From positions 20,657,181-20,721,180 of the forward strand of contig CAIIXF020000010.1 in assembly GCA_903813345.2 (NCBI GenBank): a DNA stretch of 64,000 bases, read 5' to 3'. The translations under genes were made by a program, and so were the position numbers. The stretch comes from Owenia fusiformis. Its lineage: Eukaryota; Annelida; Polychaeta; Sabellida; Oweniidae. Positions within the stretch are counted from its first letter, which is position 1, and each line of letters begins with the position of its first letter. The notes beneath the pieces are model-generated. The model saw only the letters and a program-made list of their open reading frames with translations. It was not told the origin of the DNA and searched no databases. This document shows positions 49,501 to 62,300 of this stretch, one piece after another.

Positions 49501-50757
49501 GTATATCCTTTGTTATCCCACCCAAAGTATGATGTCATGTATAAAGTTGAAGAGTTGTATACGCTGCTCAGGAGTTTACGCTATCCAGGAGTTGTACATC
49601 GTTCTCAAGAGTTGTGTAGGAAGAGTGTTGGTTTAATGATGCTATTATATAAAGGTTATTGAGTGAGAGGGATTCAATATTGGTTTTATTCCGAGAGACA
49701 ATATGATATTTCCCGAGGGCCCGGGATATCTGGGATAACTGTACCCCTATCAATTTACCCTTTTGGGCCCTTAATCTTATCACTTTTGTTTACCTTTTTA
49801 CTCAGTCGGAGAGAAGGAATCCAAAGAGAGCAATAATTGTACACGTGCGTCGTGCAAGATTTCCATTAAACGTGTAACTAAACGGCCTCTCTAATAAAGT
49901 CAATTAGACGTTTTTACACGTTGGCTCTCCAAATTGGAGGAGATAAAGAATCATATCATATTATATCATAGATGAAGCAATCATCCCATCAACATAAGCT
50001 CACGAATGTCACAGTTAAACTGTTTTAGTTATAAACAGTGGTAACGTAAATCTACTAGTCTATCACTGTTCCACAGATGGATGACAGATAATTTCCAATA
50101 GTTCATCATGTTTACCGAGAACGAAAGATGTTTGTCCACCATTTTGAATGATACTAACTGGAGTCAGGGTCATCAAGCTATGGAACAGTGGTTTATGAAA
50201 ATAGATTGGGTTACTAAAGCTTGCCATGTTAAAGGCGATTGCATTATGTTATAGAACAACGTCCAGTACATTATAATATTTAAAACTATAAATTTTTGGA
50301 AATACATATAAAGGATCTTCGCCCGCAGGACGTGTATTTTGAATGCCTTGAGAAGAACGCAAATATGGGTAATGGGTAACGGTGTTGCAATAGTAGCATT
50401 TAAAAATCTGTTACTCTCGAGATTTATGGTCTTCTGAAATTATACTATTAATTGGTGTTGCTGCATCATTGCTCAAATCTAGAGGGGTGTTGTTGCATCT
50501 TCGGTTTGGTGTTGTTGCATCAATAGTGAGGAACTAAAACCGTGAACTTATTGCTTCTTGGTGATGGTACATTTATACTAATGACAGTTTCTTTAAATAT
50601 AGATCGTGCGCTAACTGCATGTGTATGGTTATTGAGCAACTCGTCCTAGAAATGGGTTTAATTGGGGAAACAAAATATCGTACGAAAATCTATCACCGGA
50701 AGTCTGGCCATCTTGATGCAACAACACGGTGTTGTTGCATCACGATACTCCCCAGTG

Positions 50758-51549
50758 ACTTGGGGTTGCGGTGATAAAATGATGTCTATCTCAATATATA
50801 CTAATTCAAATTAAGTGAAATTAATTGCGTGTAGGAAGGAAAGGGTATATTTAAAAGAACATGCTGAAACATTGGAACGTTTTGAATGTTTATCCCTTAA
50901 TTAGAGATATTTGAACACAAAAAATGAAACGTAATTTTGTGAATTTTTCACATGGCTTCACTTCATATTTCTTTCAATTTATACTTCTTACAGAAATGAT
51001 ATAGTTTTTTGATTAAAATAAAGAATATGATATGCCTTTGAGGAATCAAAAGAGAATAATTCACCTTTCAAACGATTAAATGTTTAATTGATCAAAATAT
51101 ATATCTTGTTGGTACAAAATTCTGCCTGTCCACACTTTTTTTGGCATAAATATAAGCGTTAAATGAGCATTGTTATATTATGACGTCATCACACAGAATC
51201 TATTTTTTTTCAAAATGGTGAATTTAAATAATGCGAAAATTTGAGAAAGATCTGTTAAGAAATGACAAAGTTATCTTCATTTTTCTTTTAAAATTAAAAT
51301 CATTTTTCTTCAAAATGTTACAGTCCACACCCGGTTTTCGCATAGAAAGTCACATCATACGGCTTGCGTGATTCTCATTTAAAAAGTCCCAAATCAATTA
51401 TTTAGAATTCCGATAGGCAAAATATTTCATGGACATATATGTTCAACTGATGACTAAAAATTGTATAGAAATATGATTTTGATGTGGAGATATCGCGATT
51501 CTTAAAGTAAGTACGCATGTAAAAATGAAGTTAAATTCCGTGATGTACA
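50758..51549. other. Flank between the CACTG element and the right arm of the second inverted pair
   Basis: AT-rich, non-coding, no repeat identified. Confidence 0.35.
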
Positions 51550-51862
51550 GTATACAATTGTTGACCTCTCCAGAGGTCAGAGGTCAACCGGTAAAATTGT
51601 ATACCGAGACTGTAAACCGAGAAACTACCGTTGACAGAGACCGAAGGTCGAGGTCAACAGTAGTTTCAAGGTTTACAGTCAAGGTATATGGTTTTGACGG
51701 TTGACCGAATGGAGAGGTCTACAATTGTTTTGTTAGTCAGAAGAAACTAATAATACACATATAGACGTAAGTCATCAATCATGGCTTCATTTCACAATCT
51801 TTTCTCCGAACCACGCCAGCAATAATTTTGAAAATCTTTTTGGCACATAACTGCATACTCAC

Positions 51863-51972
51863 TTGTAAATTAATGTTAATTTTTCGTTTCTTTTTGTATT
51901 TTTGCTATACTTGTCGTCTAGCAAAGTCAAAATATCACTTTCATCAACGTTTACGAAATGTCCGTCTACCAT
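51863..51972 (-). CDS. Open first coding exon in the right arm (Crypton/DUF3504-like?)
   Basis: On the minus strand, an ATG in good context (AACATGG) opens a 36-codon frame, MVDGHFVNVDESDILTLLDD..., that continues KYSKNTKRN and meets a strong 5' splice site (ACAA|GTGAGTATG at 51863/51862). The pattern FVNV-acidic-ILxLLDDKxxKNTKR resembles, from memory, the N-terminal helical part of Crypton-type tyrosine recombinases and related DUF3504 proteins, in which a KNTKK-like motif precedes the core-binding domain. No downstream exon was found, so the exon is probably an orphan end of a once autonomous element. Confidence 0.3.
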
Positions 51973-52145
51973 GTTTTTTCTGTAAACATTATGACGTCAT
52001 ATTTCCCATAATTCACAAGTGTAGTACAGTAACATAAGCGGTCAATAATATGATATCCCATGATGCACAGGTGAGGTACAGGCAAAAATGTTGACCGCTA
52101 ATTGACCAATCAGATGCGAGTATTTACACTGAGGTACTAACAATA

Positions 52146-54710
52146 TCTGACGTCGTATCATGGATACCTTTTACTCTTATTTCATCGAATTTTGTTTTAA
52201 GTACCGTTTATTACCTGGATGATCTTTTAGCATTTCGTCGATCAGTTTCAGTAGTAGGTGCAATATTACACTTCTTATTTATATTTTTGCTTTGCAATAT
52301 GCAACTCAATTTCTTTCATCATGTTGTTCATTTGGAGCGATTTACGAATACATTTTAATGTTATCGGTTCAACGTTTTATGTTTTAATGAGTATGTGCAA
52401 ACGTTTAAAAAAGTAATAATATCAACAATAAGAATGGTGAATGAATACGAGTACATTAAATAGATTTAGATATAGAGCTCGATATGCGTACCGAGTCTCC
52501 GCAAAACTGAATATACTTTAACTCTTTGAATTAGAGCTAAATGTTTTTGAATAGCCCTTGTCGGGTACGTGGGGCAAAACTGAGGACATGTTTGAATATC
52601 TTCCGTTAACTAGTCTATGGGGTTTCTAGAGATGGGTATTTTAACTCCTATGGGAACTATTTTGACTAGTTTTGGTTGCCCGAACAACAATTTACATTGT
52701 AACTTACCTACTGGAAGTTCTTACCTACTCATAGCCATTTTGCCCAACATGATTTACTACACTTATAAAATAATTAGGCGATTATTTGAAAAAATATCTT
52801 GATTTATAAGTGTCTCTTTTCAGAACTATTCAAATATAAACGGTTACCAATTACCAAAACAATTACAGTAAATATTAAAAAGCAATATCAGATATCAATT
52901 AACGACTACCAATAGCCCACGGATTCATCTTTTTTCTTTTTTTTATTCAGCAGTAATTTTTGACATATAATCTGTTTTTTGATTTAAGGTTGTGTCTTTA
53001 TAGATAAAAATAAATAAAAAAACACATAATTGACGGTTAGGAAAGCCATAGAATTAGTTTATCATGAAATAGAATTAGTTTATCATGAAATAGAATTGAC
53101 TTATCAAGAAATCATGGTATGAGTGACATTGCAACATTTTCGCTGAAAATGTAACTTTGCATTTTGCATTTATCTAAAAAGAGGCTAAAGTAAGATCAGA
53201 GACCAATGATGTACATTGTCAAAATGGACCCTTATAAATGAACATGAGCATTAGTTCAGAAAATAAGCAGTTTCAAATATGTTCAAGAATTGTCGATGGA
53301 CAGACGGACAGACAGACGGATGAATGGTTGATAACATAGGCTCACCATGATGTGAGCCACTGAGCAGAAAAAAGTAAAACTACATATTTAATATTTTGAA
53401 ATATGTCGGATTAATATATACATGTATATGATTCAAATGTACATATAAGTTTTAAAAACTATGTTGGTTGCATCAGTAAAGGGACAAGTGAAAGATTACA
53501 GATACATAAACTACCACATAATATTTATATTGTTTTGATTTAATAAGAACAAAAATTCATTTTATTACAAATCATTTTTATTAACAATATCAGTGATAAA
53601 AATATTGTATACATTCATGTATCATTGAGAAATAAACAATACGTGTATGTCATTTTGATGTTCAAAAATAATAAATAGAGATAATAATATATAATAATGT
53701 TGATATTACTTTCTGCTCATAGTTTCAATACAAATAAAATACAAATTCAAATACAACATGCATTAATTGGAATGGTTTTGTAATGGACGGTGTTTCTAAT
53801 ATCACAACAAACAAAAAATCGCAGATGGTTATATTCAAAAAACAAAATATACGAGAACCACTCTGACATCTATATGACAACCAGAAACATACTAGGTTAT
53901 TTCATGATCATCAAGAATTATCATTAAGACTATTTTATTCATCTGTGCTTTACATTCTATTACAGTATTATCTAGAATATGATCCAGCAAATAGCAAGTA
54001 CCTGTATTCAGCTTTCAATGATGTAGGTTATATTCCTCTTAACACTCATCACTGCCAACTTCAGTACGGTATAACATAACAGTATGTTAACATTTTATGA
54101 ATGAAGTCATCTATGAAAGCCTTTCCTAACTGATTCTGTCAAAACTATGCAACAGTTTCATCCTGACATGTTCCGTGCTATGTCATGAGGTTTGAATATT
54201 TGAAAATCGACAGGCAAGGCAAAAGCCAAAAATTATTGCCAAAATCTCTTTAAGTTTCTGTTGTACATTTAATGAATGCATTTGTACCATTTCAATGCAT
54301 ATACCACAATATATATAACAATATACCACTCTAAAGCATATAAAAACCCTGCACCTCAGTTGGACGGATTCCCATACCAATACTAATACTACATAAATAT
54401 CACATAAAAAATATCAGATCATTTAATACCATGTATAAGTAGTTTTATCCAACAGATCTTTGATCTATTTTAATATGCTTATCAAGTACATGTACATATA
54501 AGTTTTGTCATATTCTTAAACGATTTATATGCTAATATCGCTTTCCCTTTCTCTTGGTTGATATGGCACCTTGATTCTAATCTATTTGGCATTAATTTGA
54601 TATAAGTTTAGTGACATAACATTGAAATCTAGATTTTAGAAACAGCCGCAACCAAGATATATGTACAGTATGTACTGTTAAAATAACATTAGATTGTTTA
54701 TACAGGGTAG
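52146..54710. other. AT-rich intergenic DNA with short repeats
   Basis: No gene. A 21-bp unit (ATAGAATTAGTTTATCATGAA) is repeated three times at 53049-53112. CTAGT/ACTAGT and CTATGGG repeat symmetrically around 52610-52670. At 53298-53359 a GGACAGACGGACAGACAGACG tract precedes GGCTCACCATGATGTGAGCC, the usual end of a family of bivalve-type dispersed repeats. Confidence 0.5.
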
Positions 54711-55319
54711 GCCAAAAATAGCCAAGTTTAAAGATGAATATTATAATGATAAATCGTGCCATGTTTTATATATCATTTTAAAGATAAATCATTTCCTAAC
54801 AATATGACACCATCCAGTTGAACCGTTGTTTTCATGTGGAGTTAGAGACTAAAATTGACACCAGGGGTGTCATGAGCGACCAAAACATTATTCACTGTGG
54901 ATTTCTAAATGGTGGAAAATGGAGGGAAATTTGAACTTTGGCACCTTCAAAATAGGTACATTTATACAAGGTTAGTGCAAAATCCACCAATAATACTTGT
55001 ATCTTTTGAATGGACTATCAATAGTATATTACTCTTGACAAATTTATAGTGATTCAGTCAAGCATACTGAGTGCAAATGTGACTGCAATATGAAGGGAAA
55101 TTCTGGAATTTTCATTTTTTGGGCGCTCATGACACCCCTGGTGTCGATTTTAGCTTATAACTTCGCAAGAAAACAAAAGCTTTTCAATCAGATGGTGTCA
55201 TATTGTAAGGAAATATTTTATCTTAAAATGATATGTCATACATATAATACATTTAAGATATATATCATTTGAATCATTCATCTTTAAACTTTCGTATCAG
55301 TTTTTTGGCCTACCCTGTA
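54711..55319. mobile_element. TA-flanked palindromic element with CAGGGTAGGCC termini
   Basis: TACAGGGTAGGCCAAAAA at the left and TTTTTTGGCCTACCCTGTA at the right are inverted and bordered by TA. The pairing continues inward (GACACCAGGGGTGTCATGAGC against GCTCATGACACCCCTGGTGTC). About 609 bp, no transposase. TA targeting and the CAGGGT tip point to a Tc1/mariner-type non-autonomous family. A partial relative is at about 7530-7595. Confidence 0.8.
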
Positions 55320-56059
55320 TACATCAAGAGTATAAGCCAGCCCTTTCCAATACAGTGAGGTCTTATCATGGTGTTATTTTCCCGTTATTTCAAATTTGCC
55401 TCACCATTTTAAATTTGCCTCACCTATAACATTACCTGTATAATGTACATGTACTTTCAAGCTACTAGTACAAATTCCCAAAACAATGCTACTAAATACT
55501 ACATTATGTAAATAATCATTCCATTTTCATAAAAATCCTTTAATTGGTTGTCCAATGAGAAATCAATACATATTTGTCATTGGAATAAAAGACAAATATC
55601 ATGTCATGCACAATAAAGGGGAGACCAGCAAGATCAGAGGTCCCTTAATGGTCAACCAGGGCTCAATCTTGGTGAATCTTATGTAACACACAACATGAGA
55701 AATTGACACCAAATGCAATAATTATCACATCTTTATCAGTCTTTTTATCAGTATTTTGTTCAGATATCATATCAGTCTAAATTGGGCATTTAAATAATTT
55801 TGTTCAGAAATAATTTAATAGCTTTGTTAGATTCATAATTACAGTCTACTCGAGACCTCCACCATTTCTGTTGACGACCATGGCACTTGTCAAACCATAC
55901 CTCTTATGGCACCAATAATCTGGGTCCGTTAATTTTTTCAGCATAGAAAACAATTTAAGTTCTAACCAGTAGATCTGATGCATCCTGGGTGTAATACACT
56001 TGCAGCTTGAAATCCTGGTTACATCTCAACATATTTTCAGCTAAAATATTTTTTATATC
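55320..56059. other. Presumed 3' UTR and downstream flank of ADGRV1
   Basis: Lies directly after the ADGRV1 stop codon on the minus strand. No other frame of interest. Confidence 0.4.
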
Positions 56060-56389
56060 TTAAAGATGTGTGTCAGCAATCGCTATTCTTCTCATTTCAT
56101 ATCCTGGTGAGGCAGTAGATTCCTCAGGATCTTGAAGCGTAGATTCCATCTGGGCACTCATTTCACTTGGTGTAAATCCTCCACCAGTTTTTAATGCAAA
56201 AATTAAATCATCAAAATCTTGTGATTCTCCTGGATCTTCCCCTATACCTATAGATGGTGCCTGGGGTGGGGGTTTAGTGTCATAAGGGCTTGGGGGATGG
56301 ACGTAGATGTTACCGGGGTGGCTCTGTGGTGGTGTACGTTTAACTCTCATTAAAGGTCCCTGGTGGCCCACAGATCCACGCTCCCAACT
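56060..56389 (-). CDS. ADGRV1: ADGRV1 terminal exon: cytoplasmic tail and PDZ ligand
   Basis: 3' splice site TTTTGTTACAG, then SWERGSVGHQ. Pro-rich middle (HPPSPYDTKPPPQAPS), then the conserved SQDFDDLIFALKTG block, and DTHL before TAA at 56060-56062. 109 residues, entered in phase 0. Confidence 0.93.
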   Translation of the reverse strand, partial: SWERGSVGHQGPLMRVKRTPPQSHPGNIYVHPPSPYDTKPPPQAPSIGIGEDPGESQDFDDLIFALKTGGGFTPSEMSAQMESTLQDPEESTASPGYEMRRIAIADTHL

Positions 56390-59300
56390 CTGTAACAAAA
56401 ATATGAAAATAATAATCATTACTGAAATAATTAAGCTCATATTTTACTTCAAGGGACTTTACACCATAGGAGAGCATCTTGAGTTTTACCACATACACCT
56501 ATCTACTTACCGGATTTTCTCGCATATAAGCCCTGGGCGTATAACTGAAAGAAGGGGTAATTTCGTCTGTTATTTTACCTCTTATTTTTCGCCCATGGGC
56601 GTATAAGTGTACTACTTTCGATTTTTGGCCCAGTGGGCGTAAAGGTGAGAAGAGCTGATGAATACAAAGACTACCGTACCTACTGTTGTAGTCCTACCGC
56701 ATGTTTTGTAAGAATTATAAAGGAAATGTCACCTACAACCTTGGACTTAATGTTGAAACAAAGTAACAACAGAACGATCCACCACTGCCACTTACGGCAC
56801 AGCGTTGAACTTAATGTTGAAACAAAGTAACGACAGAACGATCTGCCAGTGACAAAATACTCTTGAATTTATTGAAAAAATCAATAAATAGTCATTTTTT
56901 ATAGGCCAATGGGCGTATAAGCGTACTACCTACGATTTTTGGCCCATGGGCCTAAATTTAGGGGGGCGTATATGCGAGAAAATCCGGTAACTACAAAGAA
57001 ATCCCAAATCCCTCTTTCAGTGCTAACTTTGCGATTGTACTGACGAACGAATTACTTCCATGGAAATCAATTAAATCTGAAGTTTGAATACTAGTATACT
57101 AGGGAAATCCCTCTGTTATTTGATTGGTCATTTATCATGAACCCGATTGGCTGCCTGGTTCAAGGCACCTGTGGGCACTTGTGTCATTTGACAGAGATTC
57201 CCCTTCTATCGCTGCGACATTGTGTTCAAATCTGATGGTTGGTTATTCTGATGATTATTTCAATATAACCAATAAGTTGGTCTCAAGATATATCTAAGGT
57301 ATTAGTAAGATATTATCTAAGTAATAATGGGACATCATAGATTGTCATTGAGAATGATTTAGGAAACCTATGGTTATATACAACATCTTTAAAAATGAAG
57401 GAAAATCAGAAATGAGGAGAGCAAATTTACTGAATGCTTTACACAATTTTCCTGAATTTTCCTGAACTTTTAAAAATATTTTCATTTCTTTTAATAGTGG
57501 TTCCATGTAAAAATGGTTCCCTGTAATTATGGATATTTAATTGTATGAACAACTTTTAATTGCTATTAATGTTTTTAATTTATTAATAAGTTTATTGGTC
57601 TCTTGAACATCTAAGGTACATCGAGATATAAGTCCCATAAAGCAAATAACAAATAAAACATTCATGTACATACATGGTAAAACATAATAATTACGATCTA
57701 ATTTTAACAATCACGAAGTAGTTAGTGGGATAAAATGATTTCACGTCAATTTTGTAACTTTTGTATTTTTGTAAAATATTCACCAATTGTTTCAGTAATT
57801 GTATCATCGTGCGCTGACAAGGAGTATAAAAATAGACTACTCTACCTGTATTGAAATGAGAAAAACTATTGTTTATACTTTTTATTTTACTGAGATATAA
57901 AGATCGAGCTAGTTTTAGTTCTGATTGAGAACAACAAAAAAGAAAAAAAATTAAAAAAAAAGTTTTAATAAAACTTTGGCAATCAATTGTTTGTATATTT
58001 TTGTTTACTCATGGAATCAACTAATACGGTACCATACCAAAAAATTAACAATAACAACTATACCTCATTAAGTAAGGATGCCTTTGACCCATGAAGACTG
58101 CCTGTGCCAGAAACAGGATGAATCATATAGTCTGCAGTGGCATTAGGATCACTCCCAGTGATGTTTATTGTGTAGCTCCCATGTTTCTCCGGTTTATGGA
58201 AGCATGGTAGGCATGGATTACGTAGACAGAAGTATACTACAAATGCGTACAATCCCTGGAAATCATCAAAAAGCCTTGTTAAGATGGGCTTTTTGGTGGC
58301 AAAAGTATGCAAATAATGCCATGGTCACATTTGCTCCCATTTTAAACACCAGTGCCTGGCCAATGAGTATTTTGTTAAAAAAGGACCCACGGTCCTGTGC
58401 TCACACAGTTTGGAACCTTCAGAGGAATGTTTATCCTGACTTTCAAACAAAAATATTGATTTGGATTTGAAGTCTCGAACTTTGAGAAACTTAGATAGCA
58501 CAGTTGTGTGACCTAGTTTGATGAATTTTGACCTTGAAAATTTTACTTATTCAGAGCTCAGTAAGGTCTTTTGTGAAGCTGCCCAAAATTTACATCCAAA
58601 AATCAATTTGAAAAATCAGCTTTTTTGACCTTCCGAAGGTGACTGAAGGTCAAGTAAAGGTCAAATCCTAAAACTAATGTCAGATTTGAACTCCTGGCAA
58701 CTTGTAGATGATTTTCCCAAAAAAAATTTGGTCAAATTGAAGCAAGTTGAAAAATAACTTATTTTTACTATTTTTTGACGTCAAATATCTCAAAAACCGT
58801 AAAAATTTGATGCTGACATATATCGAGCAATATGTAGGGAATGCTTAAATCTAGTAATGATGTAATTCATTGCAAGAAATGATCAAGTATAAGGCAAACT
58901 TTGAGAAACTTGTCAATCACAAAACATGCCATTGATTTTATACATGAGAAAGTTTCCTGAAAATGACTGAAAAGTCCTACACCACCTAAACACCAAAAAC
59001 TGTAATTCCAAGAGCTTTGAAATCTTCAGAGGACATAAGTTGCATATACAGCAACTACTACAAGTTATTTGAAAGTTCTACTTCAACAAAGTGTCTAGTA
59101 TTTACAGAAAATTTGACTTTTTGACGTCAAAATCAGCAATTTCTCGGAAACCGGGCGAACTTGGGAAATGGGGATGATAGGTCAAATAGGCATTATGGAT
59201 ATGCAATAAATGAATGTGGATATGACTCAATCCGAATAGCAGTTTTAATTTGTGCGGCCAATGTTGACGGACGGACGGACTCCGAGTTATAATTTCACCT

Positions 59301-62300
59301 TCCCTGCGGCCTGTAAAAAACTGGGTACACCACACGGAGACCGCAAGGCGGACGTTGTTTTCCTACGCTTGCCGCAAAAACTCACTGATTTCATTGATCT
59401 GGGGTCGACTTAAGGCCGCCGTACGACAAATGTGACTGGGGTGTTAAGGAGTGAGTAATTTTTAATGCACTTGCACTTCAATCATATACATATATAAAAT
59501 GTGTACAAAATGTCCTCACCTATGGGTGATCCAGTCAAATGGTTATCCTAAAAATGAGTAGACAAGACTTTACCAACACAATTTGAGGAAGGAAAATCCA
59601 AACTGGCCACCTTAAAATTTACCCAGAATGCCAAAATTAGTCAGTTCTAGATTTTCATACTAAGAACAACCCCTGAAAATTTGAAATTGATCGGTCACAC
59701 AGTTAACCAGAAAACATGTAAACAAGACTTTACAGACAAGATTTCAGGACGGAAAATCCAAAATGGCTGCCTTGACATTTATCCAGAATGCCAAAAAACT
59801 AATCTGTTCTAGATTTTCATACTAAGAATCATCGCGGTTCATCTGGAAATGCGTAGACAAGACTTTACAGACAAGATTTTTGGACAGAAAATTCAAAATG
59901 GCTGCCTTGACATTTATCCAGAATGCCAAACCAGAACAACGGCAACGCTAAAGCGTAGCGAATCCCATCGAACAGAAATGGCTGGCATTTTTACAAACGA
60001 ATAGCAAATATCATAAAACAACACACCAGAAACGCCACCATTTTCAAAATGGTTGCTCACTAGCCAAGTTGTCATCAGAAGAAATAATATGCTTTTAAGT
60101 AGCCACCTCTAAAATTTTTGAAAAATCGCCCGCGTACTTGTAAAATAACACACATAAAAATGGTGGCCATTTTTCAAAATGGCCGACTACTCCCCAAAGT
60201 TTTATTAGACAATGTGCCATGCTTAAAGCATTCACATACCAAATATGAACAAAATCGCTCAACTACTTTTCGAGTTATAGTAAAATACGTTAAAATGGCA
60301 GCCATTTTTCAAAATGGCCACCTTCTACCAAAAGTGTCATTAATAGAAATAGACAGTATGCCATACTTATAGTATTCACATACCAAATATGAACAAAATC
60401 GCTCCACTACTTTTCCAGTTATAGTAAAATACGTTAAAATGGCGGCCATTTTGAAAAATGGCCACCATTTTAACTTCTACCAAAATTGTCTTTAGACAGT
60501 GTGCAGTGCTTATAGTATTCACATACCGAATATGAACAAAATCGCTCCACTATTTTTTGAGTTACAGCAAAAATCGTAAAATGACAAGTAAAGGCCGCCA
60601 TTTTTCAAGATGGCTGCCATGTGCTTCTTTAATATCTACATTTGTAGCATTATTAATGTCCTTTATAATTTTTTTACATTTAAAACATATTGCTATTACA
60701 GTTTTACATATTGCACCTAAATTACTGTAAAATTGGCACTAAAATTGCCGCCATTTTGAAATGAGCGGCCATTTTGAAAATCGGCTTTCGAGCAGAACTT
60801 CTACTTCCATAGGGTATATGTGTAGAAAATATGAACAAAATCGGGCCAACGGTATTTGAGTTATTGCCCGGACGGACAGACGGACGGATGGACGTACGTA
60901 CAGACGTAAGTACGGACGGACGGACGGAGGCGTTCCCTATATCCCTCCGAACTTCGTTTGATGGGATAAAAACCAATCAGATCTAGATTTTCATACTAAG
61001 AATCATTCCTGAAAATTTGAAATTGATCTACCAAACGGTTCACCTGGAAATGTGGAGACAAGACTTTACAGACAAGATTTTAAGACGGAAAATCCAAAAT
61101 GGCTGCCTTGACATTTATCCAGAATGCCAAAAAATTGATCTACCAAACGATTCACCTGGAAATGCGTAGACAAGACTTTACAGACAAGATTTTAGGACGG
61201 AAAATCCAAAATGGCTGCCTTGAAATTTACCCAGAATGCCCAAAAACTAATCAGATCTAGATTTTCATACTAAGAATCATCCCTGAAAATTTGAAATTGA
61301 TCTATGAAACGGTTCACCTGAAAACACGTAGACAAGACTTTATAGACAAGATTATTTAAAGTATGAAAACTGAAAAACACCATTCAATATGATACAAAGT
61401 ATTATCCCGCGCTAGTTTTAAAAGCAACTGTGAAACCGTTTTTCTTAAAGTTTGCAGGCAAGGATTTTAGCATTTGACTACAAAATGGCCGACAGGAAGT
61501 AGGTTTCGAATTAAATGTTTTTCATCCACATCTGTATGCACTCATTAGTTATCCCTGAAAATTTGAAGGTGATATCTGTAGCGGTTTTGGAGAAAACTGC
61601 CGGATGTACGGACATCTTGTAATATATAGATACACTGTCCCACATGTTTTGTTAAAGAGCAACTGAAGCATACAATCTTTCCACAAAGATAAATTCAGAC
61701 CAACATTTGGATATCTACAGACGGACATACGGACAGACAGACGGACGCGCCTAGGCAGACAATATGGCCCCACACTATGTGGTGGGGACATAAAAAGTAT
61801 TCGGGGGATATGTACTTTAAGGGACCATCTCAAAATGTACAAATGTAGTTTTTTAAAAATATTCAGCTGGAAAGTCTCACTATGTCATAGAATCTGATTT
61901 GAGATTGATGAATCTGATTTGAGATTGATGAATCTGATTTGAGATTGATGACGACCATTTCTTTAATACTACTGTCCACTTTCCAGGAATCTTGTTCTTT
62001 TTTAATATACAGCATCTTTTGTCTTGCCCATCTCTAATACATAACTGAACTTAAAATCATCCCTTAGCTAAGTACATGGGTGTAGTCAGCTTTCAGTCAG
62101 GGGGAGTGTGATTGCCAAAAAAAGATCTGTTTTCAGTCAGGGGGGATGCGACCATGGCATAAGCGAGCCCAAAATATTTTTTTAAGATTTGTTTTTAATT
62201 TTGCAAAAATTGAAGTAACTTCTTCAAAACTGAGCTAAAGCTCCTTTCTTCTTCTATCTATCTAACCCCCTGGCTACACCTATGAAGTATATGTAACATA

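Larger units (their letters stand above)
47776..50757. mobile_element. DNA transposon with CACTG termini and 5-bp target duplication
   Basis: The left end CACTGAGGGGTATCGTGATGC (47776) and the inverted right end GCATCACGATACTCCCCAGTG (to 50757) are flanked by the direct repeat ACTTG (47771-47775 and 50758-50762). The terminal inverted repeats run about 300 bp each. Within them the 14-mer GATGCAACAACACC occurs four times per end (left 47792, 48013, 48045 and a degenerate copy at 48067; mirrored at the right). At each tip it forms a perfect hairpin with a 13-bp stem. Mirrored subterminal motifs like these are typical transposase-binding sites. A 5-bp duplication with CAC termini fits the Transib/RAG-like superfamily. 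CACTG ends also fit the CMC (CACTA/Chapaev) group, whose duplications are shorter. No transposase frame remains, so the copy is non-autonomous. Confidence 0.75.
48410..52145. mobile_element. Second inverted pair, interleaved with the CACTG element
   Basis: The left arm (about 48410-48985) and right arm (about 51550-52145) are inverted copies at roughly 80% by eye. Landmarks are TTAGTACCTCA...TCTGATTGGTTGATTAGCGGT at the outer end, CATGG(A/T)AGACGGACATTT, GACAAGTATAGCAAAAATACAAA, ATATGTGTATTATTAGTTT and ACAATTGTAGACCTCTCCATTCG inward. The palindromic GTAC lies at each outer tip, but a target duplication cannot be separated from the inverted repeat. The left arm is inside the CACTG element and the right arm is outside it, so the two structures overlap without nesting. 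Confidence 0.7.
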
